Assembly (NCBI GenBank): GCA_030425505.1
Contig: JAUIAB010000016.1
Coordinates: 1 to 64,000 of the forward strand
DNA length: 64,000 bases
From: Bacteroidia bacterium
GTDB lineage: Bacteria > Bacteroidota > Bacteroidia > Cytophagales > Flammeovirgaceae
Reading direction: 5' to 3'
The notes beneath the pieces are model-generated. The model saw only the letters and a list, made by a program, of their open reading frames with translations. It had not been told where the DNA came from and did not search any database. The position numbers and the translations under genes are program-made. Positions 8,675-17,772 of this stretch are shown here, one piece after another. The first letter of the stretch is position 1, and each line of letters starts with the position of its first letter.

Positions 8675-10180
8675 CTAAAAAGGCGGATCATCATCATCGC
8701 TTTCGTCAGGAGTATCATTGTTGATCTTGCTACTTAAAGTAAGTTTCTGAAACCCAGAAGGAACATCATCATCTCCAAAGAATGTGTTGTGTTCCCAATC
8801 GGTAAATTTTGTAAACTCGCCAATGAACTTAAGCGGAACATTTAGTAGCGCACCATTTCTATGTTTTGCAATAATTACTTCGCCCATACCCTGAACTGGA
8901 TTACCTGACTCGTCTTCAGTAATCCCATAGTACTCAGGTCGATACAAAAATATTACCATATCCGCATCTTGCTCAATAGATCCAGACTCTCTTAGATCAG
9001 ACAGTTGCGGTTTCTTGTCTCCTCCCCTAACTTCTACTGCTCTACTCAACTGAGAAAGAGCAATGACTGGTACATTTAGTTCCTTAGCTATTTGCTTCAA
9101 CGAACGAGAAATCATAGCAATTTCCTGCTCTCTATTTCCTGAGTTTTTAGATCCCGCCGTCATTAATTGCAGGTAGTCTACAATTATCATTTCTATATTA
9201 TGCTGAGCCTTAAGCCTTCTAGCTTTTGCTCTAAGTTCCAGAACTGATAGCGCAGGTGTATCATCTATAAATATCGGAGAATCAGTAAGTTTTGTAGTCT
9301 TATTCACAAACTTGCTCCATTCAAACTCTGAAAGTTGCCCCGTTTTAAGCTTTGCACTTTCTATTTCTGCCTCGGCAGAAATAAGTCGTTTTACCAATTG
9401 AGTAGATGCCATTTCCAAAGAGAAAAAAGCAATTGGTCTATTGAACTCTACTGCAGCATTTCTCATAGCAGAAAGCACAAAGGCCGTCTTACCCATACCT
9501 GGTCGAGCTGCAAAAATGATCAGGTCTGACTTTTGCCAACCCGATGTAGCTCTATCTAACTCAGAAAAGCCTGATGGTATTCCTGTTAGTCCATCTTTAT
9601 GGTCACGAAGCGTTTCCATCTCTTTTACTACTTCATTCATCAGATTGGGTAAGCTGGAGTAGCTTCGCCTCAAATTCAACTCAGAAACTTCAAAAAGAGA
9701 CTGTTCTGTTTTATCCAGCAACTCAAATACATCCGTTGTGTCTTCAAAAGCATCTCTAAGCGTTTCGTTAGAAATCTGTATTAAGTCTCGCTTAATAGAG
9801 TGCTGCTGCAAAAGTCTCGTGTGGTAGACAATATTGGCTGAGGAATTTACCCTATGCGTAAGCTGGGTAATATAATAAGCTCCACCAGCGAGTTCTAGTT
9901 CTCCGTTAGACCTTAGCTGGCTAGTAACGGTTAAAATGTCTATCGGCTCAGACTGAGAAAAAAGAGTCTTTATTGCTCCGAAAATATATTGATGTGCGTC
10001 TTTATAAAAAGTTGATTCCTGCAGAATTTCAATAACTTCTGTCAGAGCTTCTTTTTCTATCATCATAGCTCCCAAAACTGCCTGCTCTAGCTCTATATCA
10101 TAAGGCATCTTTTTACCCAGCTGAGAAAGATCTGTTCCCCTCGCGCTCTTCTTTGCTATTGTAGATGTTTTTTCAGCCAT
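8675..10180 (-). CDS. dnaB: Replicative DNA helicase DnaB
   Basis: Hexameric helicase that unwinds DNA at the replication fork, 501 residues. The N-terminal DnaB domain (about 25-130, MPYDIELEQAVLGAMM) is followed by a linker and the RecA-like ATPase. That domain has Walker A ARPGMGKT (225-232), a Walker B IIVDYLQLM near 330, and the DnaB motifs SLEMASTQLVKRL and LSQLSRAVE. There is no intein. The C-terminus is a short acidic tail (DESDDDDPPF). It converges with lptF/G, 19 bases apart. Confidence 0.97.
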   Translation of the reverse strand: MAEKTSTIAKKSARGTDLSQLGKKMPYDIELEQAVLGAMMIEKEALTEVIEILQESTFYKDAHQYIFGAIKTLFSQSEPIDILTVTSQLRSNGELELAGGAYYITQLTHRVNSSANIVYHTRLLQQHSIKRDLIQISNETLRDAFEDTTDVFELLDKTEQSLFEVSELNLRRSYSSLPNLMNEVVKEMETLRDHKDGLTGIPSGFSELDRATSGWQKSDLIIFAARPGMGKTAFVLSAMRNAAVEFNRPIAFFSLEMASTQLVKRLISAEAEIESAKLKTGQLSEFEWSKFVNKTTKLTDSPIFIDDTPALSVLELRAKARRLKAQHNIEMIIVDYLQLMTAGSKNSGNREQEIAMISRSLKQIAKELNVPVIALSQLSRAVEVRGGDKKPQLSDLRESGSIEQDADMVIFLYRPEYYGITEDESGNPVQGMGEVIIAKHRNGALLNVPLKFIGEFTKFTDWEHNTFFGDDDVPSGFQKLTLSSKINNDTPDESDDDDPPF

Positions 10181-10438
10181 GATACATTTTTATAGAATAT
10201 AAAATTAAAGAATTACCTAGACTCTATGAGATAATTTCACAAGAAATTACAGTAAGCTTAAGGTTGGTAGAAATACAAACTTAGTTTTTGTACAGTTAAC
10301 TTAATCGCACTTTGTGAAAAGTCGAAACCTTCTATAGATTACTGCTCAACAGATAAGTATTTTCATTTCAAATTATTAAACCTAATTTTTTGACTTTATT
10401 TTAGCTGTTTATTAATGTAAACTTTAATTAGAGTAAAC

Positions 10439-11026
10439 TTGAATCAGGAAATAGTAAATAAGCAAAGGGTTTTAATCATTAACCCTACGAATACCTCTTC
10501 AATAGGGAATATGTTTAAGTTTATTATGGCTAATGTAAAAAGACCAGTAAATTCCTACTCTGAGCCTAATGATACAGATGCTCCTACTGTATTTTTTGAA
10601 TACAACTTAAATAACAGGTCAAATTCTTCTCTAGATGCTGTAAAAAGCTTCTTTCCGCATATTGTTTTAATAAGTCCTTTGAATGGTAAAGAGTTAAGTT
10701 CAGAGGAAGAAAATTTATTTCAACATATATTTTCTGCAATTCCTAAAGCAGGCTTTCTGCTTTACTTTTCAAAAGATAAAGCCTTAAGCAAAATAGAGAA
10801 AAAAGCAGATCTACATCCAGATGCAACTATTGTCAAATATTCTACGGCTAAGGTTAAAGATAAAGAGACGAAAAAAGACCTAGAAGAAAAGGGGGTTGAT
10901 TCTGATCAAAGTGGAGGGTTGATTGCACTATGTGATCATATGATAGTTAACCAAGAAAAAGTGCTGATGTCTATTGCTAATTTTGCCAAGGAAAGTAACC
11001 AAAATATAAACTTTGCCAACGCTTAA
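10439..11026 (+). CDS. Unrecognised soluble protein, 195 residues
   Basis: I do not recognise this family. The frame opens with TTG at 10439 (NQEIVNKQRVLIINPTN) and the next ATG is about 23 codons later, so a TTG start is likely if the N-terminal strand RVLIIN is to be kept. The sequence alternates strands and helices (VLIIN, HIVLISPLNG, AGFLLYFSKD, GGLIALCDHMI) like a Rossmann or Mur-ligase-type fold, with no signal peptide or membrane segment. It is probably cotranscribed with the rhodanese gene 25 bases downstream. Confidence 0.75.
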   Translation: MNQEIVNKQRVLIINPTNTSSIGNMFKFIMANVKRPVNSYSEPNDTDAPTVFFEYNLNNRSNSSLDAVKSFFPHIVLISPLNGKELSSEEENLFQHIFSAIPKAGFLLYFSKDKALSKIEKKADLHPDATIVKYSTAKVKDKETKKDLEEKGVDSDQSGGLIALCDHMIVNQEKVLMSIANFAKESNQNINFANA

Positions 11027-11051
11027 ACCTTCTTCCTAAGATTAGAATCAA

Positions 11052-11399
11052 ATGATAAAAAAACTATTTAGCCTATTTCAAGGAGAAAAGCTTTACAAAG
11101 ACTTGGATGACGAAGAGTTTCAGAGAGCCCTTACTGCAGCATCAAAACCAGTAGTATTAGATGTTAGGTCTAAGCCTGAGTTTGATGAAATAAAAATCCC
11201 GAATGCACTCAATATAGATATTCACAATCCTAAGTTTACGGAAAGAATTAAACATCTGGATAAAGACAAATTCTACTTTGTCCATTGCAGAACAGGCAAT
11301 AGAAGTAAAAGAGCGTGTAAAAAAATGATTAAAGCAGGTTTTAAAAATATATATAATCTTAAAGGAGGAATTAACGTATACTCTGGCAAAGTAGTATAA
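11052..11399 (+). CDS. Single-domain rhodanese-like protein
   Basis: A 115-residue protein that is essentially one rhodanese domain. The segment VVLDVRSKPEFDEIKIPNAL and the active-site loop HCRTGNRSKRA with catalytic Cys are intact. Such proteins carry sulfur as a cysteine persulfide; the acceptor is unknown. No signal peptide is present, so it is cytoplasmic. It sits between the unrecognised 195-residue gene and aat with short gaps, suggesting one transcript. Confidence 0.92.
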   Translation: MIKKLFSLFQGEKLYKDLDDEEFQRALTAASKPVVLDVRSKPEFDEIKIPNALNIDIHNPKFTERIKHLDKDKFYFVHCRTGNRSKRACKKMIKAGFKNIYNLKGGINVYSGKVV

Positions 11400-11429
11400 T
11401 ATTAAAAGTAGAACATCTCTTTTTTATTC

Positions 11430-12143
11430 ATGCCCGTATTTCAACTTGATGATCATGAAATTGCTTTCCCTCCCCCCTACCTTGCTGATGAAAACGGTCT
11501 CTTAGCTGTTGGAGGAGATCTCTCCCCCCAACGCCTCGTAGAAGGATACAAATTAGGAATTTTCCCTTGGTATAATCCTGATGAGCCAATTTTATGGTGG
11601 TCACCAGATCCGAGGTTTGTTTTGTATCCTAATGAAATCAAAATCTCTAAAAGTATGAAGCAGATCTTACGATCGGATCGATTTCAAGTGACTTTCGATC
11701 AGGATTTTATAGGTGTGATCAGTGGCTGTAAAGAAGCCCACCGACCAGGTCAACCAGGCACATGGATTTCTGATGAAATTATTGAAGCATACAGTACTTT
11801 ACACCAAAAAGGCTTCATTCACTCGGTAGAAGTATGGCAGAAAAATAAGTTAGTGGGCGGTTTGTATGGGGGCTGTATTGGATCTTGCTTTTTTGGAGAG
11901 TCTATGTTTTCTAAAGTAAGTAATGCCTCTAAGACAGGATTTATTATTCTCGTACAAAATCTGCAAAAGCATGGCTTTGAACTCATTGACTGCCAAGTAC
12001 ACAGCTCTCATTTAGAAAGCTTGGGAGCAAAAAATATAAGTAGAGAAGCTTTCTTGAAATATATTTTTCATTCTAAGAATAAAAAATTAGAAAAAATTAG
12101 TTGGGGGAAAAGTTTTAGTGGTAGGTTTTATTTTGGTAATTGA
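11430..12143 (+). CDS. aat: Leucyl/phenylalanyl-tRNA-protein transferase
   Basis: Transfers Leu or Phe from aminoacyl-tRNA to proteins with N-terminal Arg or Lys, marking them for ClpAP degradation (N-degron pathway). The 237-residue length fits. Motifs include [42 protein letters not shown] (split over residues 40-65), a [12 protein letters not shown] segment and [19 protein letters not shown]. The start ATG ([10 protein letters not shown]) is clear. It lies 30 bases after the rhodanese gene. Confidence 0.97.
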   Translation: MPVFQLDDHEIAFPPPYLADENGLLAVGGDLSPQRLVEGYKLGIFPWYNPDEPILWWSPDPRFVLYPNEIKISKSMKQILRSDRFQVTFDQDFIGVISGCKEAHRPGQPGTWISDEIIEAYSTLHQKGFIHSVEVWQKNKLVGGLYGGCIGSCFFGESMFSKVSNASKTGFIILVQNLQKHGFELIDCQVHSSHLESLGAKNISREAFLKYIFHSKNKKLEKISWGKSFSGRFYFGN

Positions 12144-12300
12144 CACTTTAAAATAATATTAGATTTCTCTATATTTAAGCATTTAGTAAAACAGATAACT
12201 ATTTAGATTTCTATAAGAAATTAACAATCATTTTTCTGAACTAAAAGGCGTTAACTGAAAAGCCCAAATAGAGTAGGTGTTTACAAAAACTATGTTCACA

Positions 12301-15300
12301 ATGAAAAAAAAACTTTATTTTCTAAATAGCCTATTTAAGTTTCTATTTTTTCTCTTTCCGTTTTCACTTATAAATGCTTTAATTTTGGCGCAAGGAGGTA
12401 ATTATTTTGCTCCTAATGCTCCCAGAAATAATGGGAATTGGAATACTTTTATTGGGGTAGAAGCAGGACGTAATAATATAAGGGGAGATCAAAATACATT
12501 TATTGGATCAGAAGCAGGAAAAAATAATACTACTGGACGATGGAATACTTTTATTGGGGAAGAGACAGGTTATAGTAATACTTCGGGAAATAGTAATACA
12601 TTTATGGGATCAGAAGCAGGCCATAGTAATACCTCTGGGTATCGCAATACATATATAGGAATTGAGGCCGGTGAAAATAATACTACAGGACAGTGGAATA
12701 CATTTATTGGGTCACGAGCAGGCATTAGCAATGCCACGGGTAGAAATAATACATTTTTAGGCTCAGATGCTGGTTTAAATAATAGTACTGGAAGTTATAA
12801 CATTTTCATAGGCTATGAAGCAGGGCTCAATGAAAACGGATCTAATAAGCTATTTATTGCCAACTCTAGGAGCAATACTCTTATTTATGGAGATTTTAGT
12901 AGTGAGAGAGTGGGAATAAATACTACTTCTCCAGGAAACACATTAGACGTTGCTGGTGGAATTGATATAAATAATTATATACGACATAATGGAGATGAAA
13001 ACACCTATTTAGGCTTTTCAGGTAATAATGAGTTTAGAATATACACCAATGGCAGCAACAGTTTAACTGTCAAATCTACTGGAAGAGTTGGTTTAGGGAC
13101 ATCTTCTCCAACAGAGAACCTACATGTCATTGGAGCTATAAGAATAGGAATCAATAATTTTGATAACCCTGGTACCATTCGCTGGACAGGAGAAGACTTT
13201 GAAGGTTATGATGGGGATGGATGGCGGTCCTTTACCTCTATCTTCCAATTACCCAATCAGGGTTCAGGCAACCTTTTCATCGGACAGGATGCAGGAGCTA
13301 ATAACCAACCTTCTGATGTAGATAGTCAGGGTAATTACAATACTTTTGTAGGTTACGGTGCTGGTAGAAATAATACAGTTGGAAGATATAGTACATTCCT
13401 TGGAGAAGAAGCAGGCTTTTCCAATACAACGGGTGCTGCAAACACATTTCAGGGTAGACAGTCTGGGTTAAATAATACTGAAGGAAATGGAAATACATTT
13501 CAGGGGCATCATTCAGGCTTTTCTAATGTATTAGGGTCTTATAACCTCTATTTAGGCAGGAAATCTGGGTTTTCTAACCAGGAGGGGTCGCATAATGTGT
13601 TTTTAGGCAATGAAGCGGGTTACAATGAGCTTGGATCTCACAAACTATATATTGCTAATGAGAGAGACAATACTCTGATCTATGGGGAGTTTGCTCATGA
13701 TAATGTACTGGCCGGAGTTGGAGTTGGCACGCAAGACCTTCCAGAGATGTTCAATGTGAGTGGAGCTCTACATATAGGCAATAGCCGCAACCAAACCTCT
13801 GGCACCATCCGCTGGACAGGAGAAGATTTTGAAGGATACGATGGTAATCAATGGAGAACTTTTACAGGCAAATACGACTATGGAGAAGGAAACTACTTTG
13901 CTGGACTTGATGCAGGTTCTAATGTAGAAGCTAATATAGACCTGCTCACAGGCTTGTATAACACTTTTGTAGGTGCAAGTTCAGGAAATAATACCACTAC
14001 AGGAGTTTACAACACCTTTTTAGGCTATCAGTCTGGTTTTAGTAGTACCGTAGGCACAGAAAACACCTTCTTGGGTTATCGCTCAGGAAGGAATAGTACT
14101 GGTTCTCGGAACACCTATGTTGGCTACCATGCAGGAATCAACAATGATCAGGGCTCAGGGAATGTATTCATAGGCTATGGCGCAGGTGCAGAGGAAGCTA
14201 GATCCAATAGGTTGCATATTGCCAATAATACTAATAGCACCTTAATCTATGGAGAGTTTAGTAATGGGGATACTCCAGGTGCAGTAGGTATAGGCACACA
14301 GAACCTATTGGAAACATTAAATTTGGATGGGGCACTACGATTGGGAGGGAATAGAAATCAGGAGCCTGGAACGCTTCGCTGGAATGTAGAGGCAAGTGAC
14401 TTTGAAGGCTATGACGGAGAAGGCTGGAAAAGCCTGACGAGTAACCTATTGCAACTAGCTGACAATCAGCTGAGCATAGGCAATGGAAATAGTGTAGATC
14501 TATCGGTACTAGTAGAGGATGGAGATAGTGACCCAGAGAATGAGCGCATTAGTACCTTTCTCTTGGATGGCACGGAACTACGAATTACAGAAGGAGCAGA
14601 AACTCGTCTGGTAGACTTTGAAGAGATGATCCTAGAGAGAGTCCAGGGATGGTCTGTATCGGAGGATAACTTATTATTTGCCCAGAGTGGCAATATAGGC
14701 ATAGGTACGGAAGAAAACCCGATAAGAGCAAAGCTAGAGGTGATTGGTGGAGATGTATTGTTTGCTTCCAGATATGCCCAAAGGGGTAATGAGCTACGAG
14801 CAGAATACATGCGTTGGGTAAGTGATAAATCCGCATTTAGAGCGGGGCGTCCAGATGGAAATGCATGGGATAATGGAAGGATAGGAAGGTTTTCTTTTGC
14901 AGTAGGTAGAGGGACCGTAGCAAGTGGAGAGTACACATCTGCTTTTGGAGCAAGGACAAGTGCTACAGCATATGCTGCTACTTCTTTTGGGGAGTACAGC
15001 AGAGCAGAGGGACAAGGCTCAGTATCTTTTGGTAGCTACAGTGAGGCAAGAGGAGATTACTCAGTAGTATTTGGAGAAAGGGTAAATGCAAATAGTTATG
15101 GGTCTGTTGTATTTGGCAGGTATAATACTATGCAAGAATCTTCTAGGAATAGCTGGGAAGAAGAAGATTATTTATTAGTAGTAGGTAACGGTGTAGACGA
15201 AAACAATAGAAACAATGCTTTATCGCTATACAAAAATGGTAATTTAGAAATGAATGGAGCATATCCTTTTGATGAAGACCGAGATGGAATAGATGAAATG

Positions 15301-16242
15301 CTACCAAACCAATTTTCCTGGAACTCTTCTAGAGGCAGTATGCGTCTGAATGCACTCGTCACACCGTTAGAAGAACAAGAAGGTTTCGGATCCATATCTG
15401 TAGGAAGACAAACAACAAGTGAAGGATGGTTTTCTGCTGCTTTTGGAGATAATGTATCTTCTGAAAATAGAACCTCTTTCGTTGTAGGTGCATATAATGA
15501 ATTAGATGAGGAGGGCAATCCTGGAAATGATCAGCCTGATGATTATATTTTTGCGATTGGAAATGGTTCTGAAGGAAGAAGGTCTAATGCTGTGACTGTT
15601 TTGAGAAATGGGAATACAGATATCAATGGAAATGTCACTGTTGAAAACCTTATCAATAATTCTGATAGGAGATATAAAAAGAATATCAACAAATTAAAAT
15701 CACCATCAAAGTTAGGTAAGCTGAATGGGGTGCAGTATAATTTAAAGAAAAGCAAAGATGATAGGCTTGAGTTTGGTTTTATTGCACAAGAACTACAAAA
15801 AGTTTACCCTAATTTAGTATACGAGGATAAAAAAGGCTATTTAGGAGTAAATTATGTTGGATTAATCCCTCTGCTTACGGAAGCCTACAAAGAGTTGAAA
15901 AGTGATTACCAAGAACTAAAAAATGAGTTTGAGGAATTGAAATCGAAAAGTAGTCTAAAAGAAGACTGGTTAAAAATAAAGAAGGCTAAACTGTTCCAAA
16001 ATAGACCAAATCCATTTACTGAAAATACAACAATAGAGTTTGTTCTTCCAGAAGATATTCAAAAGGCAGAATTATATATCTATAACATGAATGGTCAACA
16101 GTTAAGAAGCTACTCGATCAACCAAAGGGGAAACGGAGCAGTAGAAATTCACGGAGGAGAGTTGAAAGCAGGCATGTATTTATACAGCCTTATTGCAGAT
16201 GACGAAGAAATAGGAACTGAAAGAATGATTCTAACAAGATAA
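12301..16242 (+). CDS. Giant repeat protein: YadA-like beta-roll, S74 chaperone domain, T9SS sorting tail
   Basis: About 1313 residues from the ATG at 12301 (MKKKLYFLNSLFKFLFFLF); a GTG at 12277 and an ATG at 12292 are alternative starts. After the signal peptide come three modules of 14-16-residue repeats of the type NTFIGxxAGxNNTTG. Each module closes with a WTGEDFEGYDG-like motif. YadA-head-like repeats follow (SFAVGRG, TSAFGAR, SVSFGSY, SVVFGER). Next are a peptidase S74 domain (SDRRYKKNINKL to GYLGVNYVGLIPLLTEAYK), a coiled coil, and a T9SS sorting tail (NRPNPFTENTTIEF to MYLYSLI). It is probably a trimeric fibre exported by T9SS; its target is unknown. S74 domains normally cleave themselves at the Ser of SDxR, here encoded at 15661. 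Confidence 0.85.
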   Translation: MKKKLYFLNSLFKFLFFLFPFSLINALILAQGGNYFAPNAPRNNGNWNTFIGVEAGRNNIRGDQNTFIGSEAGKNNTTGRWNTFIGEETGYSNTSGNSNTFMGSEAGHSNTSGYRNTYIGIEAGENNTTGQWNTFIGSRAGISNATGRNNTFLGSDAGLNNSTGSYNIFIGYEAGLNENGSNKLFIANSRSNTLIYGDFSSERVGINTTSPGNTLDVAGGIDINNYIRHNGDENTYLGFSGNNEFRIYTNGSNSLTVKSTGRVGLGTSSPTENLHVIGAIRIGINNFDNPGTIRWTGEDFEGYDGDGWRSFTSIFQLPNQGSGNLFIGQDAGANNQPSDVDSQGNYNTFVGYGAGRNNTVGRYSTFLGEEAGFSNTTGAANTFQGRQSGLNNTEGNGNTFQGHHSGFSNVLGSYNLYLGRKSGFSNQEGSHNVFLGNEAGYNELGSHKLYIANERDNTLIYGEFAHDNVLAGVGVGTQDLPEMFNVSGALHIGNSRNQTSGTIRWTGEDFEGYDGNQWRTFTGKYDYGEGNYFAGLDAGSNVEANIDLLTGLYNTFVGASSGNNTTTGVYNTFLGYQSGFSSTVGTENTFLGYRSGRNSTGSRNTYVGYHAGINNDQGSGNVFIGYGAGAEEARSNRLHIANNTNSTLIYGEFSNGDTPGAVGIGTQNLLETLNLDGALRLGGNRNQEPGTLRWNVEASDFEGYDGEGWKSLTSNLLQLADNQLSIGNGNSVDLSVLVEDGDSDPENERISTFLLDGTELRITEGAETRLVDFEEMILERVQGWSVSEDNLLFAQSGNIGIGTEENPIRAKLEVIGGDVLFASRYAQRGNELRAEYMRWVSDKSAFRAGRPDGNAWDNGRIGRFSFAVGRGTVASGEYTSAFGARTSATAYAATSFGEYSRAEGQGSVSFGSYSEARGDYSVVFGERVNANSYGSVVFGRYNTMQESSRNSWEEEDYLLVVGNGVDENNRNNALSLYKNGNLEMNGAYPFDEDRDGIDEMLPNQFSWNSSRGSMRLNALVTPLEEQEGFGSISVGRQTTSEGWFSAAFGDNVSSENRTSFVVGAYNELDEEGNPGNDQPDDYIFAIGNGSEGRRSNAVTVLRNGNTDINGNVTVENLINNSDRRYKKNINKLKSPSKLGKLNGVQYNLKKSKDDRLEFGFIAQELQKVYPNLVYEDKKGYLGVNYVGLIPLLTEAYKELKSDYQELKNEFEELKSKSSLKEDWLKIKKAKLFQNRPNPFTENTTIEFVLPEDIQKAELYIYNMNGQQLRSYSINQRGNGAVEIHGGELKAGMYLYSLIADDEEIGTERMILTR
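12430..14430 (+). repeat. Coding repeats: three modules of 42-48-bp units
   Basis: Within the giant protein gene, units reading AATACxTTTATxGG...GCAGG...AATAATACTACxGG recur many times in three blocks (about 12430-12860, 13270-13640 and 13890-14200). Each block is followed by an ending with CTTATTTATGG-like sequence and a conserved RWTGEDFEGYDG or RWNVEASDFEGYDG coding motif (about 13180, 13810 and 14380). The units are diverged at silent sites. The protein pattern is therefore under selection, although slippage or recombination could still change the copy number. Confidence 0.85.
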
Positions 16243-16248
16243 ATACAC

Positions 16249-16288
16249 GATCTCTCTTAGCATTTTAAATCTAAGAGAGGTCTTTCTT
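16249..16288. terminator. Bidirectional terminator between the giant repeat gene and ugd
   Basis: GATCTCTCTTAG and CTAAGAGAGGTC form a 12-bp stem with one G-T pair around a 10-base AT loop, followed by TTTCTT. It lies between convergent genes and could stop transcription from both. Confidence 0.65.
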
Positions 16289-17609
16289 AAGTAAAATCAG
16301 GCTTAACAACTCTCCTACCAATGCTCTCATAATAAAAGCCATGATTTTCCATAATATCTAATCGATAAAGATTTCGCCCGTCAAATATTACTTTTTCATT
16401 CATCAATTCTTCCATATAGTGAAAATCAGGTGTGCGGAAAATGCTCCACTCTGTCATAATAGCTAGTGCATCTGCTTCTTTTAGCACATCATATCTATGA
16501 TCGCAGATTTCTATTTTATCTCCATAAATCTTTTTTGCATTCTCAGAAGCCTCGGGATCAAATGCTTTAACTTTTGCTCCCATTTCCAATAAACTATCTA
16601 TGGTATAAAGAGCTGGTGCTTCTCTTAAATCATCTGTATTTGGCTTAAATGCCAAACCCCAAACTGCTATTACCTTATCTTTTAGATCGCCTTGGTAGTA
16701 CTTTTTTATTTTTTCCGCAACCGCTAGTCGCTGGCTATTATTAACCTGAATAACTGAGTTTAAAACTTTAAAATCGTAGTTATTATCTACTGCCGTTTTT
16801 CCTAGTGCCAAAACATCTTTTGGGAAACAACTTCCTCCATAACCTACACCTGGGAACAAAAAGCGATTACCAATTCTTTTATCGCTTGACATTCCTTTAC
16901 GCACATGATCTACATCTGCGCCTACTTTCTCACAAAGATTTGCAACTTCATTCATAAATGTAATACGAGTAGCTAAGTATGAATTGGCAGCATACTTCGT
17001 CATCTCAGCAGATCTTTCATCCATAAAATGGATAGGATTACCTTGCCTTACAAAAGGTTCGTAAAGCATCTCCATATTTTTTCTAGCTAATTCTGATGAA
17101 GTCCCAATCACAACTCTGTCTGGCTTTAAGAAATCTTCTATTGCTGCTCCTTCCCTCAGAAACTCAGGGTTTGCTACAACATCAAAATCGCAGGAAGCAT
17201 GCTTGCTTATCGCTTCTCTTACCTTTTCAGCAGTACCAACAGGGACGGTACTTTTATCAACAATAATTTTATATTCTGTGATTAACTTCCCTATCTCTTC
17301 AGCAACATTTAACACATAACTCAGATCTGCAGACCCATCTTCTCCTGGAGGAGTTGGTAGTGCTAAAAAAATGATATCACTCTTTTCTACAGCTTCCTCT
17401 AAAGAAGTAGTAAAATTTAATCGGTTATCTTCCTGATTTCTTTCAAATAAATTAGCTAATCCAGGCTCATATATTGTCACTTCTCCACCCTGCAAGCGCT
17501 TTACCTTCTCTTCATCTATGTCTACACATATTACCTTATTACCTGTCTCCGCAAAGCAAGTACCTGATACTAAACCCACATACCCCGTTCCTATAACTGC
17601 TAAATTCAT
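16287..17609 (-). CDS. ugd: UDP-glucose 6-dehydrogenase
   Basis: Oxidises UDP-glucose to UDP-glucuronate with two NAD+, supplying precursors for capsule, exopolysaccharide or LPS sugars. The 440 residues show the N-terminal NAD fold (AVIGTGYVGLVSG, 4-16), EPGL, STVPVGTAEKV, NPEFLREGAAIEDF, the central KYAANSYLATRI, and the catalytic Cys in GVGYGGSCFPKDV (C261). The C-terminal UDP-binding segment (WGLAFKPNTDDLREAP) is intact. The gene stands alone. A UDP-N-acetyl-mannosamine dehydrogenase is a less likely alternative. Confidence 0.94.
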   Translation of the reverse strand: MNLAVIGTGYVGLVSGTCFAETGNKVICVDIDEEKVKRLQGGEVTIYEPGLANLFERNQEDNRLNFTTSLEEAVEKSDIIFLALPTPPGEDGSADLSYVLNVAEEIGKLITEYKIIVDKSTVPVGTAEKVREAISKHASCDFDVVANPEFLREGAAIEDFLKPDRVVIGTSSELARKNMEMLYEPFVRQGNPIHFMDERSAEMTKYAANSYLATRITFMNEVANLCEKVGADVDHVRKGMSSDKRIGNRFLFPGVGYGGSCFPKDVLALGKTAVDNNYDFKVLNSVIQVNNSQRLAVAEKIKKYYQGDLKDKVIAVWGLAFKPNTDDLREAPALYTIDSLLEMGAKVKAFDPEASENAKKIYGDKIEICDHRYDVLKEADALAIMTEWSIFRTPDFHYMEELMNEKVIFDGRNLYRLDIMENHGFYYESIGRRVVKPDFT

Positions 17610-17772
17610 TAAAATTATTTTTTAGAAGCCTTTGAGCAAACTATTCTATTTTTGACTGGTAAAGATATTTGTTAGTTTTTTTGAATAATAAACTATTTGC
17701 AAAAAAATGGATTATTACTGTTGGTATTTCGTTTCATCTAATAAGGTAGATTTGTCAATTAATTTTTAATTA

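Noticed and set aside
12430-14430. Regularly spaced short DNA repeats that could suggest a CRISPR array
   Set aside because: The repeats are in one long reading frame, are diverged at silent sites, and have no unique spacers of constant length. They encode beta-roll protein repeats.
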